A stretch of DNA of 64,000 bases from Segetibacter sp. 3557_3 (GCF_004354985.1 NZ_SMSK01000004.1:62001-126000); one strand, 5' to 3'; numbered from the stretch's first letter, positions 52,037 through 61,909 are shown. The notes: generated from the sequence alone by a model not told the origin. A program made the numbers and translations.

Positions 52037-52948
52037 ATGAAGCTTATATATTTTTTACTGGTTGTATGTACAATCTCACTATCCACTTCGTGCAAGAAAG
52101 AAACGTTGAATTCCGCTGACGCCGAAAACATCCCAGGGCTTGGCGGAGACGTATGGGTCAAGGGGCCTCTTGACAAGTGGATTTACGATAACTTAACTAT
52201 CCCCTACAATATTGATGTTAAGTACAAATGGGATCAGTTCGAGTTGGAATTGAATAAAACACTTGTTCCGCCTAAAGAAGAGAAGGTTATCCCGGTAATG
52301 GATGCTATACGAAAAGTTTGGATCGAGACATATATAGCAGAAGCCGGCATTCCATTTTTCAAGCAATACACACCCAAGTTTTTTTCCCTGGTCGGAAGTG
52401 CAAGCTATAATACTGATGGTTCAGCTACTTTGGGAACGGCAGAAGGAGGTAGAAAAGTGGTATTGTACCAGCTAAATTATTTCAGAACAAAAGGAATGCC
52501 TGGGTATGTAAGGTCAGACTCGTTTTTGATAAAGCAGATGTTCCAAACTATTCAACATGAGTTTGGACACATACTACATCAAAACACTTTATATCCACCT
52601 GAGTTCAAACGCATTGGCCAGAAGTTATATACGTCCGACTGGATTAACACAAATGATGCGGAAGCTAATTCAAATGGATTCGTTACCGCTTATTCAATGT
52701 CGGGACCTGATGAAGATTTTGTAGAGATGATAGCTATCATGTTAGTTGAAGGAAAAGCTGGATTTGATAGAATAGTAAACAAGATTCCTGCAGGAACAAG
52801 TGCTCTTGGTACTACCGATGTAGAAGCTAAAAAAAGCTTAAGAGACAAAGAAGCTATGGTTGTTAACTATTTCAAGCAAGTTTGGAGTATAGATTTTTAT
52901 AGTTTACAGGCACGCAGCAGATCCGCAATCGAAGCACTTATTTATTAG
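52037..52948 (+). CDS. Import-associated zinc metallohydrolase lipoprotein
   Basis: A 303-residue lipoprotein (STSC lipobox, Cys19). The zinc site is HEFGHILH (174-181), an HExxHxxH motif, with EDFVEMIAIMLVEGKAGFDR further on. This is the substrate import-associated zinc metallohydrolase family that travels with SusC/SusD and DUF4302 genes. It may process peptides at the cell surface before import. It starts 19 bases after susD and is surely in the same transcript. Confidence 0.92.
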   Translation: MKLIYFLLVVCTISLSTSCKKETLNSADAENIPGLGGDVWVKGPLDKWIYDNLTIPYNIDVKYKWDQFELELNKTLVPPKEEKVIPVMDAIRKVWIETYIAEAGIPFFKQYTPKFFSLVGSASYNTDGSATLGTAEGGRKVVLYQLNYFRTKGMPGYVRSDSFLIKQMFQTIQHEFGHILHQNTLYPPEFKRIGQKLYTSDWINTNDAEANSNGFVTAYSMSGPDEDFVEMIAIMLVEGKAGFDRIVNKIPAGTSALGTTDVEAKKSLRDKEAMVVNYFKQVWSIDFYSLQARSRSAIEALIY

Positions 52949-52988
52949 TTAACTTCTGTTTTTCGCTTAATTTATTAATCATATCGAA

Positions 52989-54335
52989 ATGAAAAATGTT
53001 TTTGGTTACATATTGTTGGTCTCTGTAATACTATCATCTTGTCGAAAGGATGATGCCCCTGCTTTCGAGAAGTCTGCTGATGAACGGTTAAATGAGGTTT
53101 TAACAAATTATCAAAATCAGCTTACAAGTGCAGAAAATGGGTGGAAGGCAGTTATTTATCCGGCTGGTGGTGGCGCTTTTAGTTTTTATTTCAAGTTCAA
53201 CGCTAGCAATCGAGTAAATATGGTTTCAGACTTCGACTCTGCTTCAGCCGTTACTTTAAAAGAAAGCAGCTATAGGCTTAAAGCTTTACAGCAACCCAGC
53301 CTGGTGTTCGACACCTATTCGTATGTTCACGTTCTTGCTGACCCCAACGAGAATGTAGGCGTAAAGGCAGACGTAAATGGAGGACCAGTCGGGGTTGGGT
53401 TAAAGTCCGACTTCGAGTTCTATTTTGACTCTTCGAGTACAGATACCATTAACCTGATTGGAAGGATGAATGGAAGTAAAGCCGTATTGGTAAAAGCTAC
53501 CCCGCAGGAAGCACAAGTATTCACTTCAGGTGCGTTCAACATCAACCAGTTTCGCTCTGCCTATGGCAGAATACTTGAGTACTTCAAGCGTTTGTCAATC
53601 GGTGGCCAAACATATGAACTCAACATCAACAATACGACAAGACGTATAACATTCAACTGGTTGGACGCCTCCAACAACCTGCAGTCTTTTAGCAGCCTAT
53701 TTTACTTTAATACAACAGGTATCGGCTTTGTCACCCCATTTAATACAGGAACAACGGTGATTAGTGAATTGAGAAATGTTAATTGGGTGAGCGCTAGTAA
53801 TAGCCTGACGGTAACAATTGGAACAGTCACAGGCACTATTGCAGGAGCTAAAGCCCCCCTAAAAATTGATATAAGTGCTCCACAACGCTGGAGGCAGTAT
53901 GCAATTGATAATGGTAATGATTATTGGTACTCACCCTGGGGGTGGCATTCTAATGGAGTAGATGATGTCTTAAACCTAAGGACGAGCATTCCTGGCTATA
54001 ATTATGTGATCTATGGCCCAAGGGGATATGGAGGTTGGACCGGGGGTGATTTATGTGGTGTGATACATTCTGCAGGAAATGGTGCAAGAGCAGCGTCCTA
54101 TGCAGCTCCACCAGCTATTGCTAATGGCATCATTAAATTCACCTGGCTGCAATCAAATATAGGATTTGGATCTGCTCTTCCAGCCGCCGCTAACAACCTA
54201 ATATATGGTACTACAAATTCAATCAGAGCTTATTTAACAGACCCTGATGGCTTTTACCTTGTTCAAACCGGTCCTTCGTCCTATGATATGGTAGAAACAG
54301 CTGAAGCCAAAACATGGATCAGTTGGTTGTTTTAA
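52989..54335 (+). CDS. DUF4302 lipoprotein
   Basis: A 448-residue surface lipoprotein (signal ending ILSSC, Cys18). DERLNEVLTNYQNQLTSAEN and GWKAVIYPAGGGAFSFYFKF at residues 31-70 are the start of the DUF4302 domain, which is found next to SusC/SusD and zinc metallohydrolase lipoproteins. Its role is not established; it may bind the imported substrate. It closes the locus, 40 bases after the previous gene, with a terminator behind it. Confidence 0.9.
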   Translation: MKNVFGYILLVSVILSSCRKDDAPAFEKSADERLNEVLTNYQNQLTSAENGWKAVIYPAGGGAFSFYFKFNASNRVNMVSDFDSASAVTLKESSYRLKALQQPSLVFDTYSYVHVLADPNENVGVKADVNGGPVGVGLKSDFEFYFDSSSTDTINLIGRMNGSKAVLVKATPQEAQVFTSGAFNINQFRSAYGRILEYFKRLSIGGQTYELNINNTTRRITFNWLDASNNLQSFSSLFYFNTTGIGFVTPFNTGTTVISELRNVNWVSASNSLTVTIGTVTGTIAGAKAPLKIDISAPQRWRQYAIDNGNDYWYSPWGWHSNGVDDVLNLRTSIPGYNYVIYGPRGYGGWTGGDLCGVIHSAGNGARAASYAAPPAIANGIIKFTWLQSNIGFGSALPAAANNLIYGTTNSIRAYLTDPDGFYLVQTGPSSYDMVETAEAKTWISWLF

Positions 54336-54362
54336 CCACCTCAACTTCTGACTTGCAACTGG

Positions 54363-54396
54363 AGCCGCCTAGAACATTTGTTTTTAGGCGGCTTTT
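54363..54396 (+). terminator. Rho-independent terminator of the SusCD locus
   Basis: AGCCGCCTA and TAGGCGGCT form a perfect 9-bp stem with a 13-base loop and a short T run. It is 27 bases after the DUF4302 gene. Confidence 0.85.
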
Positions 54397-54676
54397 AATT
54401 GAGCCGTACAGCATTGATTTAACGACTATAGATATTGACACGAATTCTATGTTGTTTCTGCTATCAGCTTTACTAATTGCAAAGCAGCATAATTTAGAAC
54501 GATATCCAGTCGTTATTACAACGCGCAACACATTCGTTCCCCGAAAAACCATTTTCTGAGTTAGCTTCGGAGGAACTATTAAACCCTGCGTACCTTTTAT
54601 GAACTTTTCTTTCCTTCAAACGGTTTGTGGTTTGCAACCAACCCGTTTGAATGTTTTTGCGGTGTCAGGCAAAAAG

Positions 54677-55459
54677 ATGCATGGTCAATTGGTTTTTTTT
54701 GCTTCGGTGAGCCTGTTGCTACTTAGTGGCACGCTGAATGCACAATCGGTGGGGCTAAAGCAAGCTGGTATCGTCTCAACAGACGCAATGGTTAAGAGCC
54801 AGGCTTCAGGAGTCGAATACCACTTTTTGGATACAATTAGCCAGCTTAGCTCGCCGCGGAATGCACGCGTAGATTACCCCCACGCTGAGCGTGGCTCCTC
54901 AACACCACAAAGTCCGATACAACTCACTGCAACTTACAAGGGCCGGGATGTACTGCTAAACTGGGAGATTGACGCTGCATCCAGGGCAAAGGGTGTGACA
55001 ATCGAGAAATCTTATGACGGACGTTCCTTTTCAGCATTAGCGGCCTTCGCTGCCCCTGTCAGCGACGTGCTTCCCACATCGTTCAACACAATAGATCCCA
55101 AAGCTTCTCTTGCTAAAACCCCATGCATTTACTACCGTTTAAGGGCAGCCCTTCCAGGTGGGGCCCATGAGTATTCCCCGGTTGTAGTGGTGCCTGCAAC
55201 CAATAGCTTTAGCGTGGGAAGGGTGTTCCCTACCCCGGATAAAAATGAACTCCAGGTGAACCTGGTCTTAAACTCACATGCGGTGGTCCGGATTGCAGTT
55301 GCAAACGAAGGGGGCGAAATACTTGCAAAACATGTTTATCACCCACACCGGGGCGCCACTCAACTCCATGTTCCAGGGTTTAGAAAATTGCCCGTGACGG
55401 GCTTTTTGTTAAGCATCGAGGTTAATGGCGAAAAACAGGTCGTGAAAGTAGCAGATTAG
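54677..55459 (+). CDS. T9SS-exported protein of unknown function
   Basis: A 260-residue protein beginning with a signal peptide (LVFFASVSLLLLSGTLNAQ). The middle (about 80-170) is an Ig/fibronectin-like domain (LTATYKGRDVLLNWEIDAAS, IEKSYDGRSFSALAAF, YYRLRA), a common spacer in this phylum. The last 70 residues (FSVGRVFPTPDKNELQVNLV, ending in GEKQVVKV) are a T9SS sorting domain. No catalytic domain is seen, so it looks like cargo reduced to spacer plus tail. ATG 54677 fits the signal; an in-frame ATG at 54599 would add 26 residues. Confidence 0.75.
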   Translation: MHGQLVFFASVSLLLLSGTLNAQSVGLKQAGIVSTDAMVKSQASGVEYHFLDTISQLSSPRNARVDYPHAERGSSTPQSPIQLTATYKGRDVLLNWEIDAASRAKGVTIEKSYDGRSFSALAAFAAPVSDVLPTSFNTIDPKASLAKTPCIYYRLRAALPGGAHEYSPVVVVPATNSFSVGRVFPTPDKNELQVNLVLNSHAVVRIAVANEGGEILAKHVYHPHRGATQLHVPGFRKLPVTGFLLSIEVNGEKQVVKVAD

Positions 55460-55792
55460 ACACTCCCTAACTTAACGTGGCCTTAATTAATGATTACGGT
55501 TGTGTAGGTGGCCATACGCCTAAACGCTTTGTTTAGGTTAATTGCTTTTAGTCTTTGAACAAAGTCTGCAGAGGAGTAATAAGCCGCAGACCCGAACAAT
55601 TACCCGTTTAGCGTATTTAACACAGTAAATACAAAGTATTTACCGTTAAGGGGCCCGTTGAAGCACAAGCTGAACAAACCGGAGCTGTTTACCGCTAAAT
55701 GGGCAAAATTCCTCAATCTCTGCCCGGTTTCGTATTTTGTGTAACCATTTAGATTTTTTTTGAAAAAATGGGCTGGAATCTTCAATAAAATG
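55460..55792. other. Spacer before rpsJ
   Basis: No gene seen in about 330 bases. CCTAAAC and GTTTAGG (55519-55537) form a 7-bp hairpin with a 5-base loop, which may be a weak terminator for the gene before it. Confidence 0.45.
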
Positions 55793-55823
55793 TTGGCTGA
55801 TATGTTTCTCCCGCTTACCTTTG
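55793..55823 (+). promoter_or_regulatory. Promoter of the S10 operon
   Basis: TTG at 55793-55795 and TACCTTTG at 55816-55823 have a 20-base spacer and match the Bacteroidota -33/-7 pattern. They lie 75 bases before the rpsJ ATG and give the S10 operon a start independent of fusA. Confidence 0.75.
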
Positions 55824-55897
55824 CGCTCCCAAATCAAAGATTCACGAAGGCTTCCGACTAATCATTTACTTCGTAATTAGAAAAATTGGGTTCGACT

Positions 55898-56203
55898 ATG
55901 TCTCAACGCATCAGAATTAAATTACAATCATACGATCACAACCTGGTAGATAAATCTGCAGAAAAGATCGTAAAAACAGTTCGCAGTACAGGTGCTGTTG
56001 TAACTGGTCCAATTCCCTTACCAACACAAAAGAAAATCTTCACCGTGTTGCGTTCACCACACGTGAATAAAAAAGCCAGGGAGCAATTTCAATTGTGTAC
56101 GCACAAAAGACTGCTTGATATCTATACTTCTTCTTCAAGAACTGTAGATGCACTGAGCAAACTCGACCTGCCTTCAGGTGTTGAAGTTGAGATTAAGGCA
56201 TAA
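55898..56203 (+). CDS. rpsJ: 30S ribosomal protein S10
   Basis: A 101-residue S10 ([20 protein letters not shown], then [20 protein letters not shown]). It belongs to the 30S head and in many bacteria also pairs with NusB in antitermination. ATG 55898 is the family start. It is followed by an unusually long 264-base gap before rplC. Confidence 0.98.
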   Translation: MSQRIRIKLQSYDHNLVDKSAEKIVKTVRSTGAVVTGPIPLPTQKKIFTVLRSPHVNKKAREQFQLCTHKRLLDIYTSSSRTVDALSKLDLPSGVEVEIKA

Positions 56204-56467
56204 GCCTGTCCCTCGGGATAACAAAGTTCTTACACGTCATCTCTCAATCGTTCCTTGGAACGCCGAAAGAGCGCTGATTAACATAAACCGCCTTAGGTTA
56301 TTTTGATCTAAGGCAAGACATATGAACAAGCCCTTCGAGGTTTGTTTACTACCGGTACTTCCTCTCTCACCATTGAGAAAAATGTGAAAAGGTCGGTAGC
56401 AAACGGGGATCGACTCCAACTTTACCGGTTGGAGGTCCTTTTAACATCGGGGCATAAACAATACACA
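56204..56467 (+). promoter_or_regulatory. Structured spacer between rpsJ and rplC
   Basis: Two hairpins can be read. GCCTTAG / CTAAGGC (56290-56314) is a perfect 7-bp stem. CTCCAAC / GTTGGAG (56414-56434) is extended by two pairs past a bulge and is followed by CCTTTT, a terminator-like form. It could attenuate or autoregulate rplC-rplD and downstream genes, as r-protein leaders do elsewhere (L4 in E. coli acts on the S10 leader). This role is an inference. Confidence 0.45.
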
Positions 56468-57085
56468 ATGAAAGGTATTATTGGTAAGAAGATTGGTATG
56501 ACCAGTATCTTTGGCACCGATGGCAAACAGACAGCTGTTACCATTATCGAAGCTGGTCCCTGCACCGTTACCCAGGTTAAAAACCAGGATACGGATGGTT
56601 ACACAGCCGTACAGTTAGCATACGGCGACAAGAAAGAAAAAAACTCCACAAAGGCCGAAATCAATCACTTCGCAAAGGCCAACAGCGCAACTAAGCGCTT
56701 CGTAAAAGAATTTAGAAATTATTCCCTCGAAAAAGCACTGGGTGATACCATTTCCGTCGACATTTTCACTGAAGGTGAAAAAGTTGAAGTTGTAGGTACA
56801 ACTAAAGGAAAGGGCTTCCAAGGTGTTGTAAAACGTCATGGCTTCCACGGTGTTGGTGAAGGTTCACACGGACAACACGATCGCCAGAGAGCACCAGGTT
56901 CAATTGGTGGTTCCTCTTATCCTTCCAGGGTGTTTAAAGGTATGCGTATGGCTGGCCGTATGGGTACCGACCGGGTTAAAGTAAAAGGATTGCAGATCGT
57001 AAAAATCTTCCCTGAAAAGAATTATTTATTAATCAGTGGTTCTGTTCCCGGCCACAATGGTTCCATCGTTTTAATACAGAAATAA
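56468..57085 (+). CDS. rplC: 50S ribosomal protein L3
   Basis: A 205-residue L3, an early-assembly 50S protein near the peptidyl-transferase centre. It carries [15 protein letters not shown] and the extended loop [23 protein letters not shown] 56468 is the family start; the upstream part of the open frame lies in the structured spacer. It is one base from rplD. Confidence 0.98.
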   Translation: MKGIIGKKIGMTSIFGTDGKQTAVTIIEAGPCTVTQVKNQDTDGYTAVQLAYGDKKEKNSTKAEINHFAKANSATKRFVKEFRNYSLEKALGDTISVDIFTEGEKVEVVGTTKGKGFQGVVKRHGFHGVGEGSHGQHDRQRAPGSIGGSSYPSRVFKGMRMAGRMGTDRVKVKGLQIVKIFPEKNYLLISGSVPGHNGSIVLIQK

Positions 57086-57086
57086 T

Positions 57087-57737
57087 ATGCAAGTAGACGT
57101 TTTAAATATACAAGGTCAGTCAACCGGACGTTCCGTTGAGTTACCCGATGAGATATTTGGTGGCGAGCCAAATGAGCATGTGATCTACCTGGCCGTTAAA
57201 CAATACCTGGCCGCTCAGCGCCAGGGTACCCACAAGGTGAAAACCCGTGCAGAAGTTCAGGGTGCCAGCCGTAAACTTCACAAACAAAAAGGTACTGGTG
57301 GAGCCCGTAAAGGTAACATCCGTAACCCATTGTATAAAGGTGGTGGTACCATCTTCGGGCCTAAACCGCACCGTTATTCCATCAAGCTTAACCGTAAGGT
57401 AAAAGACCTGGCTAAAATCAGTGCACTTTCTTACAAAGCAAAGGAGAATGCAATTGTTGTTGTTGAGGACCTGCAAATAGATACACCAAAAACAAAGCAA
57501 TTTCTTGGTATCATGAATGCCCTGAATGTAGGTGATAAAAAAACCTTGTTCGTTATTCCTGAGTACAACGATGTTTTGTTCCTGAGCAGCCGGAACATTC
57601 CAAATGCAGCAACCAGCCTTTTAAGCGATATCAATACTTACGACATTGTAAATGCAGACGTATTGGTGATGACTGAAAGCGCAGTTAAAATCTTTAACGA
57701 AGACGATGTTGCCGTTGAAGATGTGCCAAACGCATAA
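57087..57737 (+). CDS. rplD: 50S ribosomal protein L4
   Basis: A 216-residue L4 (L4/L1e family). The conserved internal loop is QKGTGGARKGNIRNPLYKGG, which reaches into the peptide exit tunnel where macrolides act. E. coli L4 also represses its own operon; whether that holds here is unknown. It begins directly after rplC. Confidence 0.98.
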   Translation: MQVDVLNIQGQSTGRSVELPDEIFGGEPNEHVIYLAVKQYLAAQRQGTHKVKTRAEVQGASRKLHKQKGTGGARKGNIRNPLYKGGGTIFGPKPHRYSIKLNRKVKDLAKISALSYKAKENAIVVVEDLQIDTPKTKQFLGIMNALNVGDKKTLFVIPEYNDVLFLSSRNIPNAATSLLSDINTYDIVNADVLVMTESAVKIFNEDDVAVEDVPNA

Positions 57738-57820
57738 ATCAGAAATGAATTTTTGAAGTGAAGTGGATACGGTGAGATTAGTTCAAAAATGCAATTTTCA
57801 AAACATTTCAAATAAGTAAA

Positions 57821-58120
57821 ATGAGACTCGCAGAAGTTTTAGTAAAGCCGATACTTTCTGAAAAGGCAAACGCCCAACAGGACAAATTGAGAAGGTATGC
57901 TTTCAAGGTTGCACGTAAATCGAACAAACTCGAAATTAAAAAGGCTATTGAAGAATTTTACGGTGTTACCGTAGTGAACGTAAATACTGCAGTTCTTCCT
58001 GGTAAAAATAAAACCAGGTATACAAAAGCTGGTTTTGTAAAGGGTCAGAAACCCGCTTACAAGAAAGCGCTTGTTACTGTTGCAGAAGGCGAAACCATTG
58101 ACCTGTACGGAAGCATTTAA
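57821..58120 (+). CDS. rplW: 50S ribosomal protein L23
   Basis: A 99-residue L23, at the rim of the exit tunnel where signal recognition particle and trigger factor dock. It has VKPILSEKANAQQDKLRRYA and VNVNTAVLPGKNKTR. It is 83 bases from rplD, with no gene in the gap. Confidence 0.97.
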   Translation: MRLAEVLVKPILSEKANAQQDKLRRYAFKVARKSNKLEIKKAIEEFYGVTVVNVNTAVLPGKNKTRYTKAGFVKGQKPAYKKALVTVAEGETIDLYGSI

Positions 58121-58228
58121 GTTTATTCCGGATTAGTTCGCCAATAGATTACAAACGAATGGTCGGCAAGACCGCAAACATTGCAAAACTTAACCACGTA
58201 ATAGTTGCGTGGTACCAAAATCAGAGTT

Positions 58229-59068
58229 ATGGCATTAAGAAAATATAAACCAACAACCGCAGGCACCCGCTGGAGAATAGGAAATGCCTACGCAGAGATC
58301 ACTACAGACACGCCTGAGAAAAGTCTATTGGAGAAGAAAGGTCGTACCGGTGGAAGAAACTTCCAGGGTAGGAGAGCAATGAGGTATATCGGTGGCGGTC
58401 ATAAGAAAGCTTACCGTATCATCGATTTTAAAAGGGATAAGAAAGACATTCCTGCTACTGTTGCAAGTATCGAGTATGATCCGAACCGTACAGCATTTAT
58501 CGCTTTACTGCACTATGTGGATGGTGAAAAGCGATACATCATTGCACCACAGGGTTTGCAGGTAGGTACAACAGTGCTTAGCGGCGATGCGGTTGCACCA
58601 GAACTTGGCCATGCTTTACAAATGAAGAACATGCCACTTGGTACGGTTATTCACAACGTAGAAATGCAGCCTGGTCAAGGCGGAAAGTTGGTAAGAAGCG
58701 CCGGCGCAAGTGCGCAATTAAGCAACAAAGAAGAGAAGTACGCGGTATTGAAAATGCCAAGTGGTGAGTTAAGAAAAGTGTTGATCAATTGTTATGCTAC
58801 TGTTGGTGTCGTAAGCAATAGCGACCATAGCCTTCAAAGCATGGGTAAAGCCGGTAGAAATGTTTGGAAGGGTATCCGCCCGCGTGTTCGTGGTGTTGCC
58901 ATGAACCCTGTAGATCACCCGATGGGTGGTGGTGAAGGTAGAGCAAGTGGTGGTCAGCCAAGGAGCAGAACCGGTCAATACTCAAGAGGTTTAAAAACCA
59001 GGACCAAAGGAAAAGGAAGCGACAAGCTGATTATCCAACGGAGTAATGGTAAAAAACTGGCTAAATAG
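58229..59068 (+). CDS. rplB: 50S ribosomal protein L2
   Basis: A 279-residue L2, which helps join the subunits and supports peptide-bond formation. The conserved [20 protein letters not shown] with its histidine is intact. The ATG at 58229 is the family start. The spacer before it holds a small CCACG/CGTGG hairpin. Confidence 0.98.
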   Translation: MALRKYKPTTAGTRWRIGNAYAEITTDTPEKSLLEKKGRTGGRNFQGRRAMRYIGGGHKKAYRIIDFKRDKKDIPATVASIEYDPNRTAFIALLHYVDGEKRYIIAPQGLQVGTTVLSGDAVAPELGHALQMKNMPLGTVIHNVEMQPGQGGKLVRSAGASAQLSNKEEKYAVLKMPSGELRKVLINCYATVGVVSNSDHSLQSMGKAGRNVWKGIRPRVRGVAMNPVDHPMGGGEGRASGGQPRSRTGQYSRGLKTRTKGKGSDKLIIQRSNGKKLAK

Positions 59069-59089
59069 AATCGATTTCGGTCGCCGGTT

Positions 59090-59190
59090 ATTTGGATCGC
59101 TGCGTAAAGATGAGGGCGTACAAGCCCGCCCGGCTGAAGCCATGCGGACGGGAGTGCGACGCAACGATGCAGAGAAAAGAACAAACGCCG
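59090..59190. repeat. GC-rich dispersed repeat inside the S10 operon
   Basis: CAAGCCCGCCCGGCTGAAGC and GCGGACGGGAGTGCGACGCA lie between rplB and rpsS. They match the 3-10 kb repeat family and join to the GCGACGCAACGATG motif. The insertion is in a transcribed spacer and may form a hairpin in the mRNA. Confidence 0.65.
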
Positions 59191-59235
59191 GGTACCAAAT
59201 TCAACACCTAACATCATAAATCTAAAATCGACATA

Positions 59236-59505
59236 ATGGGTCGTTCAATTAAAAAAGGTCCTTACGTAGCAGCCAAACTGGAAGGTAAAGTGCTTGCTAT
59301 TAACGACGGTACTGCCAAGAAATCTGTTATCAAAACATGGTCTCGCCGCTCTACTATCACTCCTGATTTTGTGGGTCATACATTTGCTGTTCACAATGGC
59401 AACAAGTTCATTCCCGTTTACGTAACTGAATTTATGGTCGGCCATAAATTGGGCGAATTTGCTCCAACCCGCAACTTCAAAGGACACTCTAACAAAAAAC
59501 AATAA
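59236..59505 (+). CDS. rpsS: 30S ribosomal protein S19
   Basis: An 89-residue S19, bound with S13 in the 30S head. [20 protein letters not shown] and [20 protein letters not shown] are typical. It follows rplB after a 167-base spacer that contains a dispersed repeat, longer than the few tens of bases usual in this operon. Confidence 0.98.
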   Translation: MGRSIKKGPYVAAKLEGKVLAINDGTAKKSVIKTWSRRSTITPDFVGHTFAVHNGNKFIPVYVTEFMVGHKLGEFAPTRNFKGHSNKKQ

Positions 59506-59570
59506 ATCAGTTCCGGAAGGCCCTGGATCATTCTCCTTGTCAGTCAGCCGGAATTCGAAAATATAATATC

Positions 59571-59975
59571 ATGGAAGCAATAGCAAAATTGAGGAACTAC
59601 CCGACGTCGCCACGCAAAATGCGTCTGCTCGCTGACCTAATTCGTGGAATGGGCGTTGAGAATGCGATAGCGACTCTTGAACATCATCCTAAACATCCGG
59701 CTACTCCATTGGGAAAATTGCTAAAAAGTGCAATCAGCAACTGGGAGCAGAAGAACGACGGCACCAGCGCTGCTGATGCTAACCTGGTTGTTAAAACCAT
59801 TTTCGTTGATGGTGCAAGAACGTTAAGGCGTATGCGCCCCGCGCCTCAGGGTCGTGGTTACCGTATTCGCAAACGCAGCAATCACGTGACCATCATTGTC
59901 GACGAAAAAACAACTGAAGTGTCTAAAAACACTTATGGTTCAAACGACAGGGCTTCTAAAAATAATCATTCGTAA
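59571..59975 (+). CDS. rplV: 50S ribosomal protein L22
   Basis: A 134-residue L22. [20 protein letters not shown] at the start and the tunnel-lining hairpin [20 protein letters not shown] are intact. The C-terminal [16 protein letters not shown] is an extension beyond the usual end. The gene is 18 bases before rpsC. Confidence 0.97.
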   Translation: MEAIAKLRNYPTSPRKMRLLADLIRGMGVENAIATLEHHPKHPATPLGKLLKSAISNWEQKNDGTSAADANLVVKTIFVDGARTLRRMRPAPQGRGYRIRKRSNHVTIIVDEKTTEVSKNTYGSNDRASKNNHS

Positions 59976-59993
59976 ATCTTATATATCCAGAAT

Positions 59994-60821
59994 ATGGGTC
60001 AGAAAACAAATCCGATTGGTGCAAGGTTAGGTATCATCCGTGGTTGGGAAAGCAACTGGTACGGTAATCACAAAGATTACGCAAAGAAGCTTATTGAGGA
60101 TCATAAGATCAGGACATACCTTACTGCCCGTATCAACAAAGGCGGGATTGCTAAGATCGTAATAGAGCGTACCCTTGGTAAATTAATCATCACTATACAT
60201 ACATCTAAGCCCGGTATCATCATCGGTAAAGGTGGTGGCGAGGTAGACCGGATTAAAGAAGAGTTGAAGAAGTTGACCGGTAAAGATGATGTTCAAATTA
60301 ATATCCTTGAGATCCGTCGTCCGGAACTGGATGCAAATATTGTAGCCGATACGATTGCGCGCCAGATTGAAAACCGTATCAACTTCAAGAGAGCGATCAA
60401 AATGTCCATCGCATCAGCGTTGCGCATGGGTGCAGAAGGAATTAAGGTAAAAGTTGGTGGTCGTTTGGGTGGTGCGGAAATCGCCCGTAGCGAAGAAATC
60501 AAGCAAGGTCGGGTGCCACTTCACACCTTCCGTATGGATATCGACTATGCTAATGTATTTGCACAAACTGTTTACGGTAAAATAGGTATCAAAGTATGGA
60601 TCTGTAAGGGTGAAGTACTTGGACAAAGGGATCTTAACCCGAATTTCATCAGCGGTAAAGAGCAGGCCGGCGGACCAGGTGGCGACAGAAGAGACCAGAG
60701 AGGTGATGACAGAGGTTTCCGTGGTGGCGGAGGTGGCGATAGGAGAGGTGGTGATAACCGTGGCCCAGGTGGTGGCGGTGGTGGACGTGATAATCGTGGT
60801 GGTGGCGGCGGCAGAAGATAA
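59994..60821 (+). CDS. rpsC: 30S ribosomal protein S3 with Gly/Arg-rich tail
   Basis: A 275-residue S3. Residues 1-220 are the standard protein with a KH domain ([20 protein letters not shown]) and the mRNA-entry, helicase-like face. Residues 221-275 are an added tail made almost only of Gly, Arg and Asp, with [20 protein letters not shown] as its core. E. coli S3 ends near residue 233 without such a tail. RGG-like tails bind RNA in other proteins; here they may add contacts at the mRNA entry site. Confidence 0.97.
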   Translation: MGQKTNPIGARLGIIRGWESNWYGNHKDYAKKLIEDHKIRTYLTARINKGGIAKIVIERTLGKLIITIHTSKPGIIIGKGGGEVDRIKEELKKLTGKDDVQINILEIRRPELDANIVADTIARQIENRINFKRAIKMSIASALRMGAEGIKVKVGGRLGGAEIARSEEIKQGRVPLHTFRMDIDYANVFAQTVYGKIGIKVWICKGEVLGQRDLNPNFISGKEQAGGPGGDRRDQRGDDRGFRGGGGGDRRGGDNRGPGGGGGGRDNRGGGGGRR

Positions 60822-60911
60822 TTTCAGCCGAACGAATTAGAAACAAATTATTGAATTGTCAGGTAAAGGGTGAAATAATCCCCCCAACCTGGAACTTGAA
60901 ACTATAAAAAG

Positions 60912-61331
60912 ATGTTACAGCCAAAAAGATCGAAGCACAGAAAAATGCAGAAAGGACGAATGAAGGGTGACACTAAACGTGGCGCTACATTATCCTTCGG
61001 TTCATTTGGATTGAAAGCTTTGGACTCTGTATGGTTAACAAACCGTCAGATCGAATCTGCCCGCCAGGCACTTACCCGTCACATGAAGCGTGAAGGTAAT
61101 GTTTGGATCCGTATTTTCCCCGATAAGGTGATCACCCACAAGCCTGCAGAGGTAAGGATGGGTAAGGGTAAAGGTAACCCCGAATACTGGGCTGCTGTTG
61201 TTCAACCCGGACGCATCATCTTCGAAGCCGATGGCGTTCCCGAAGAAGTGGCAAAAGGCGCATTTATGCTTGCTGCACAGAAGTTACCTATTAAAACAAA
61301 GTTTGTTGTAAGAAGGGAACTACAATCATAA
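60912..61331 (+). CDS. rplP: 50S ribosomal protein L16
   Basis: A 139-residue L16, near the A-site tRNA elbow and peptidyl-transferase centre. [20 protein letters not shown] and [20 protein letters not shown] are conserved. It is followed by a spacer of 84 bases before rpmC. Confidence 0.98.
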   Translation: MLQPKRSKHRKMQKGRMKGDTKRGATLSFGSFGLKALDSVWLTNRQIESARQALTRHMKREGNVWIRIFPDKVITHKPAEVRMGKGKGNPEYWAAVVQPGRIIFEADGVPEEVAKGAFMLAAQKLPIKTKFVVRRELQS

Positions 61332-61415
61332 CCGGCGCAAATCAGAAGATGCAGGTTAAAGGTGATTTGATGATCATAACCGGTGTTTTCGATTGCCCAC
61401 TTTCAAAATATAACA

Positions 61416-61628
61416 ATGCCTAATAAGAAAGTTGAATTTAATAAGGGTCTGAAAGACATGAACGAAGAGGATCTTCAGGCCAGGATACGGGAAGACGAAA
61501 TGCGCTTGAAAAAGCTCGAATTCGCTCACGTGATCACCCCGCTTGAAAACCCGATGAGCATACGTGGTTTAAGAAAAGAGGTTGCCCGTTTGAAAACAGA
61601 ATTACAGAAAAGAAAGTTAGGTATCTAA
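61416..61628 (+). CDS. rpmC: 50S ribosomal protein L29
   Basis: A 70-residue two-helix L29 at the tunnel exit. [20 protein letters not shown] and the closing [20 protein letters not shown] are clear. The start at 61416 fits the family, although the frame extends a little upstream. Confidence 0.95.
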   Translation: MPNKKVEFNKGLKDMNEEDLQARIREDEMRLKKLEFAHVITPLENPMSIRGLRKEVARLKTELQKRKLGI

Positions 61629-61644
61629 CTATAAATACAGAACC

Positions 61645-61902
61645 ATGTTAGAAAGAAATTTGCGTAAAATCAGAATTGGTGTCGTAAGCAGCAACAAGAT
61701 GGATAAAACCGTAACTGTTGCTGTTGAAAGAAAGGTGAAACACCCGATCTACGGTAAATTCGTAAAGAAGACCACCAAATTCCACGCACACGACGAAAAA
61801 AACGAGTGCAGCATCGGTGATCTCGTTAAGATCATGGAAACGCGTCCGCTGAGCAAAACAAAGCGCTGGAGACTGGTTGAAGTTGTTGAGAAAGTAAAAT
61901 AA
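61645..61902 (+). CDS. rpsQ: 30S ribosomal protein S17
   Basis: An 85-residue OB-fold S17. [20 protein letters not shown] and [20 protein letters not shown] are the typical signatures. It begins 16 bases after rpmC. Confidence 0.97.
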   Translation: MLERNLRKIRIGVVSSNKMDKTVTVAVERKVKHPIYGKFVKKTTKFHAHDEKNECSIGDLVKIMETRPLSKTKRWRLVEVVEKVK

Positions 61903-61909
61903 TACGCAA

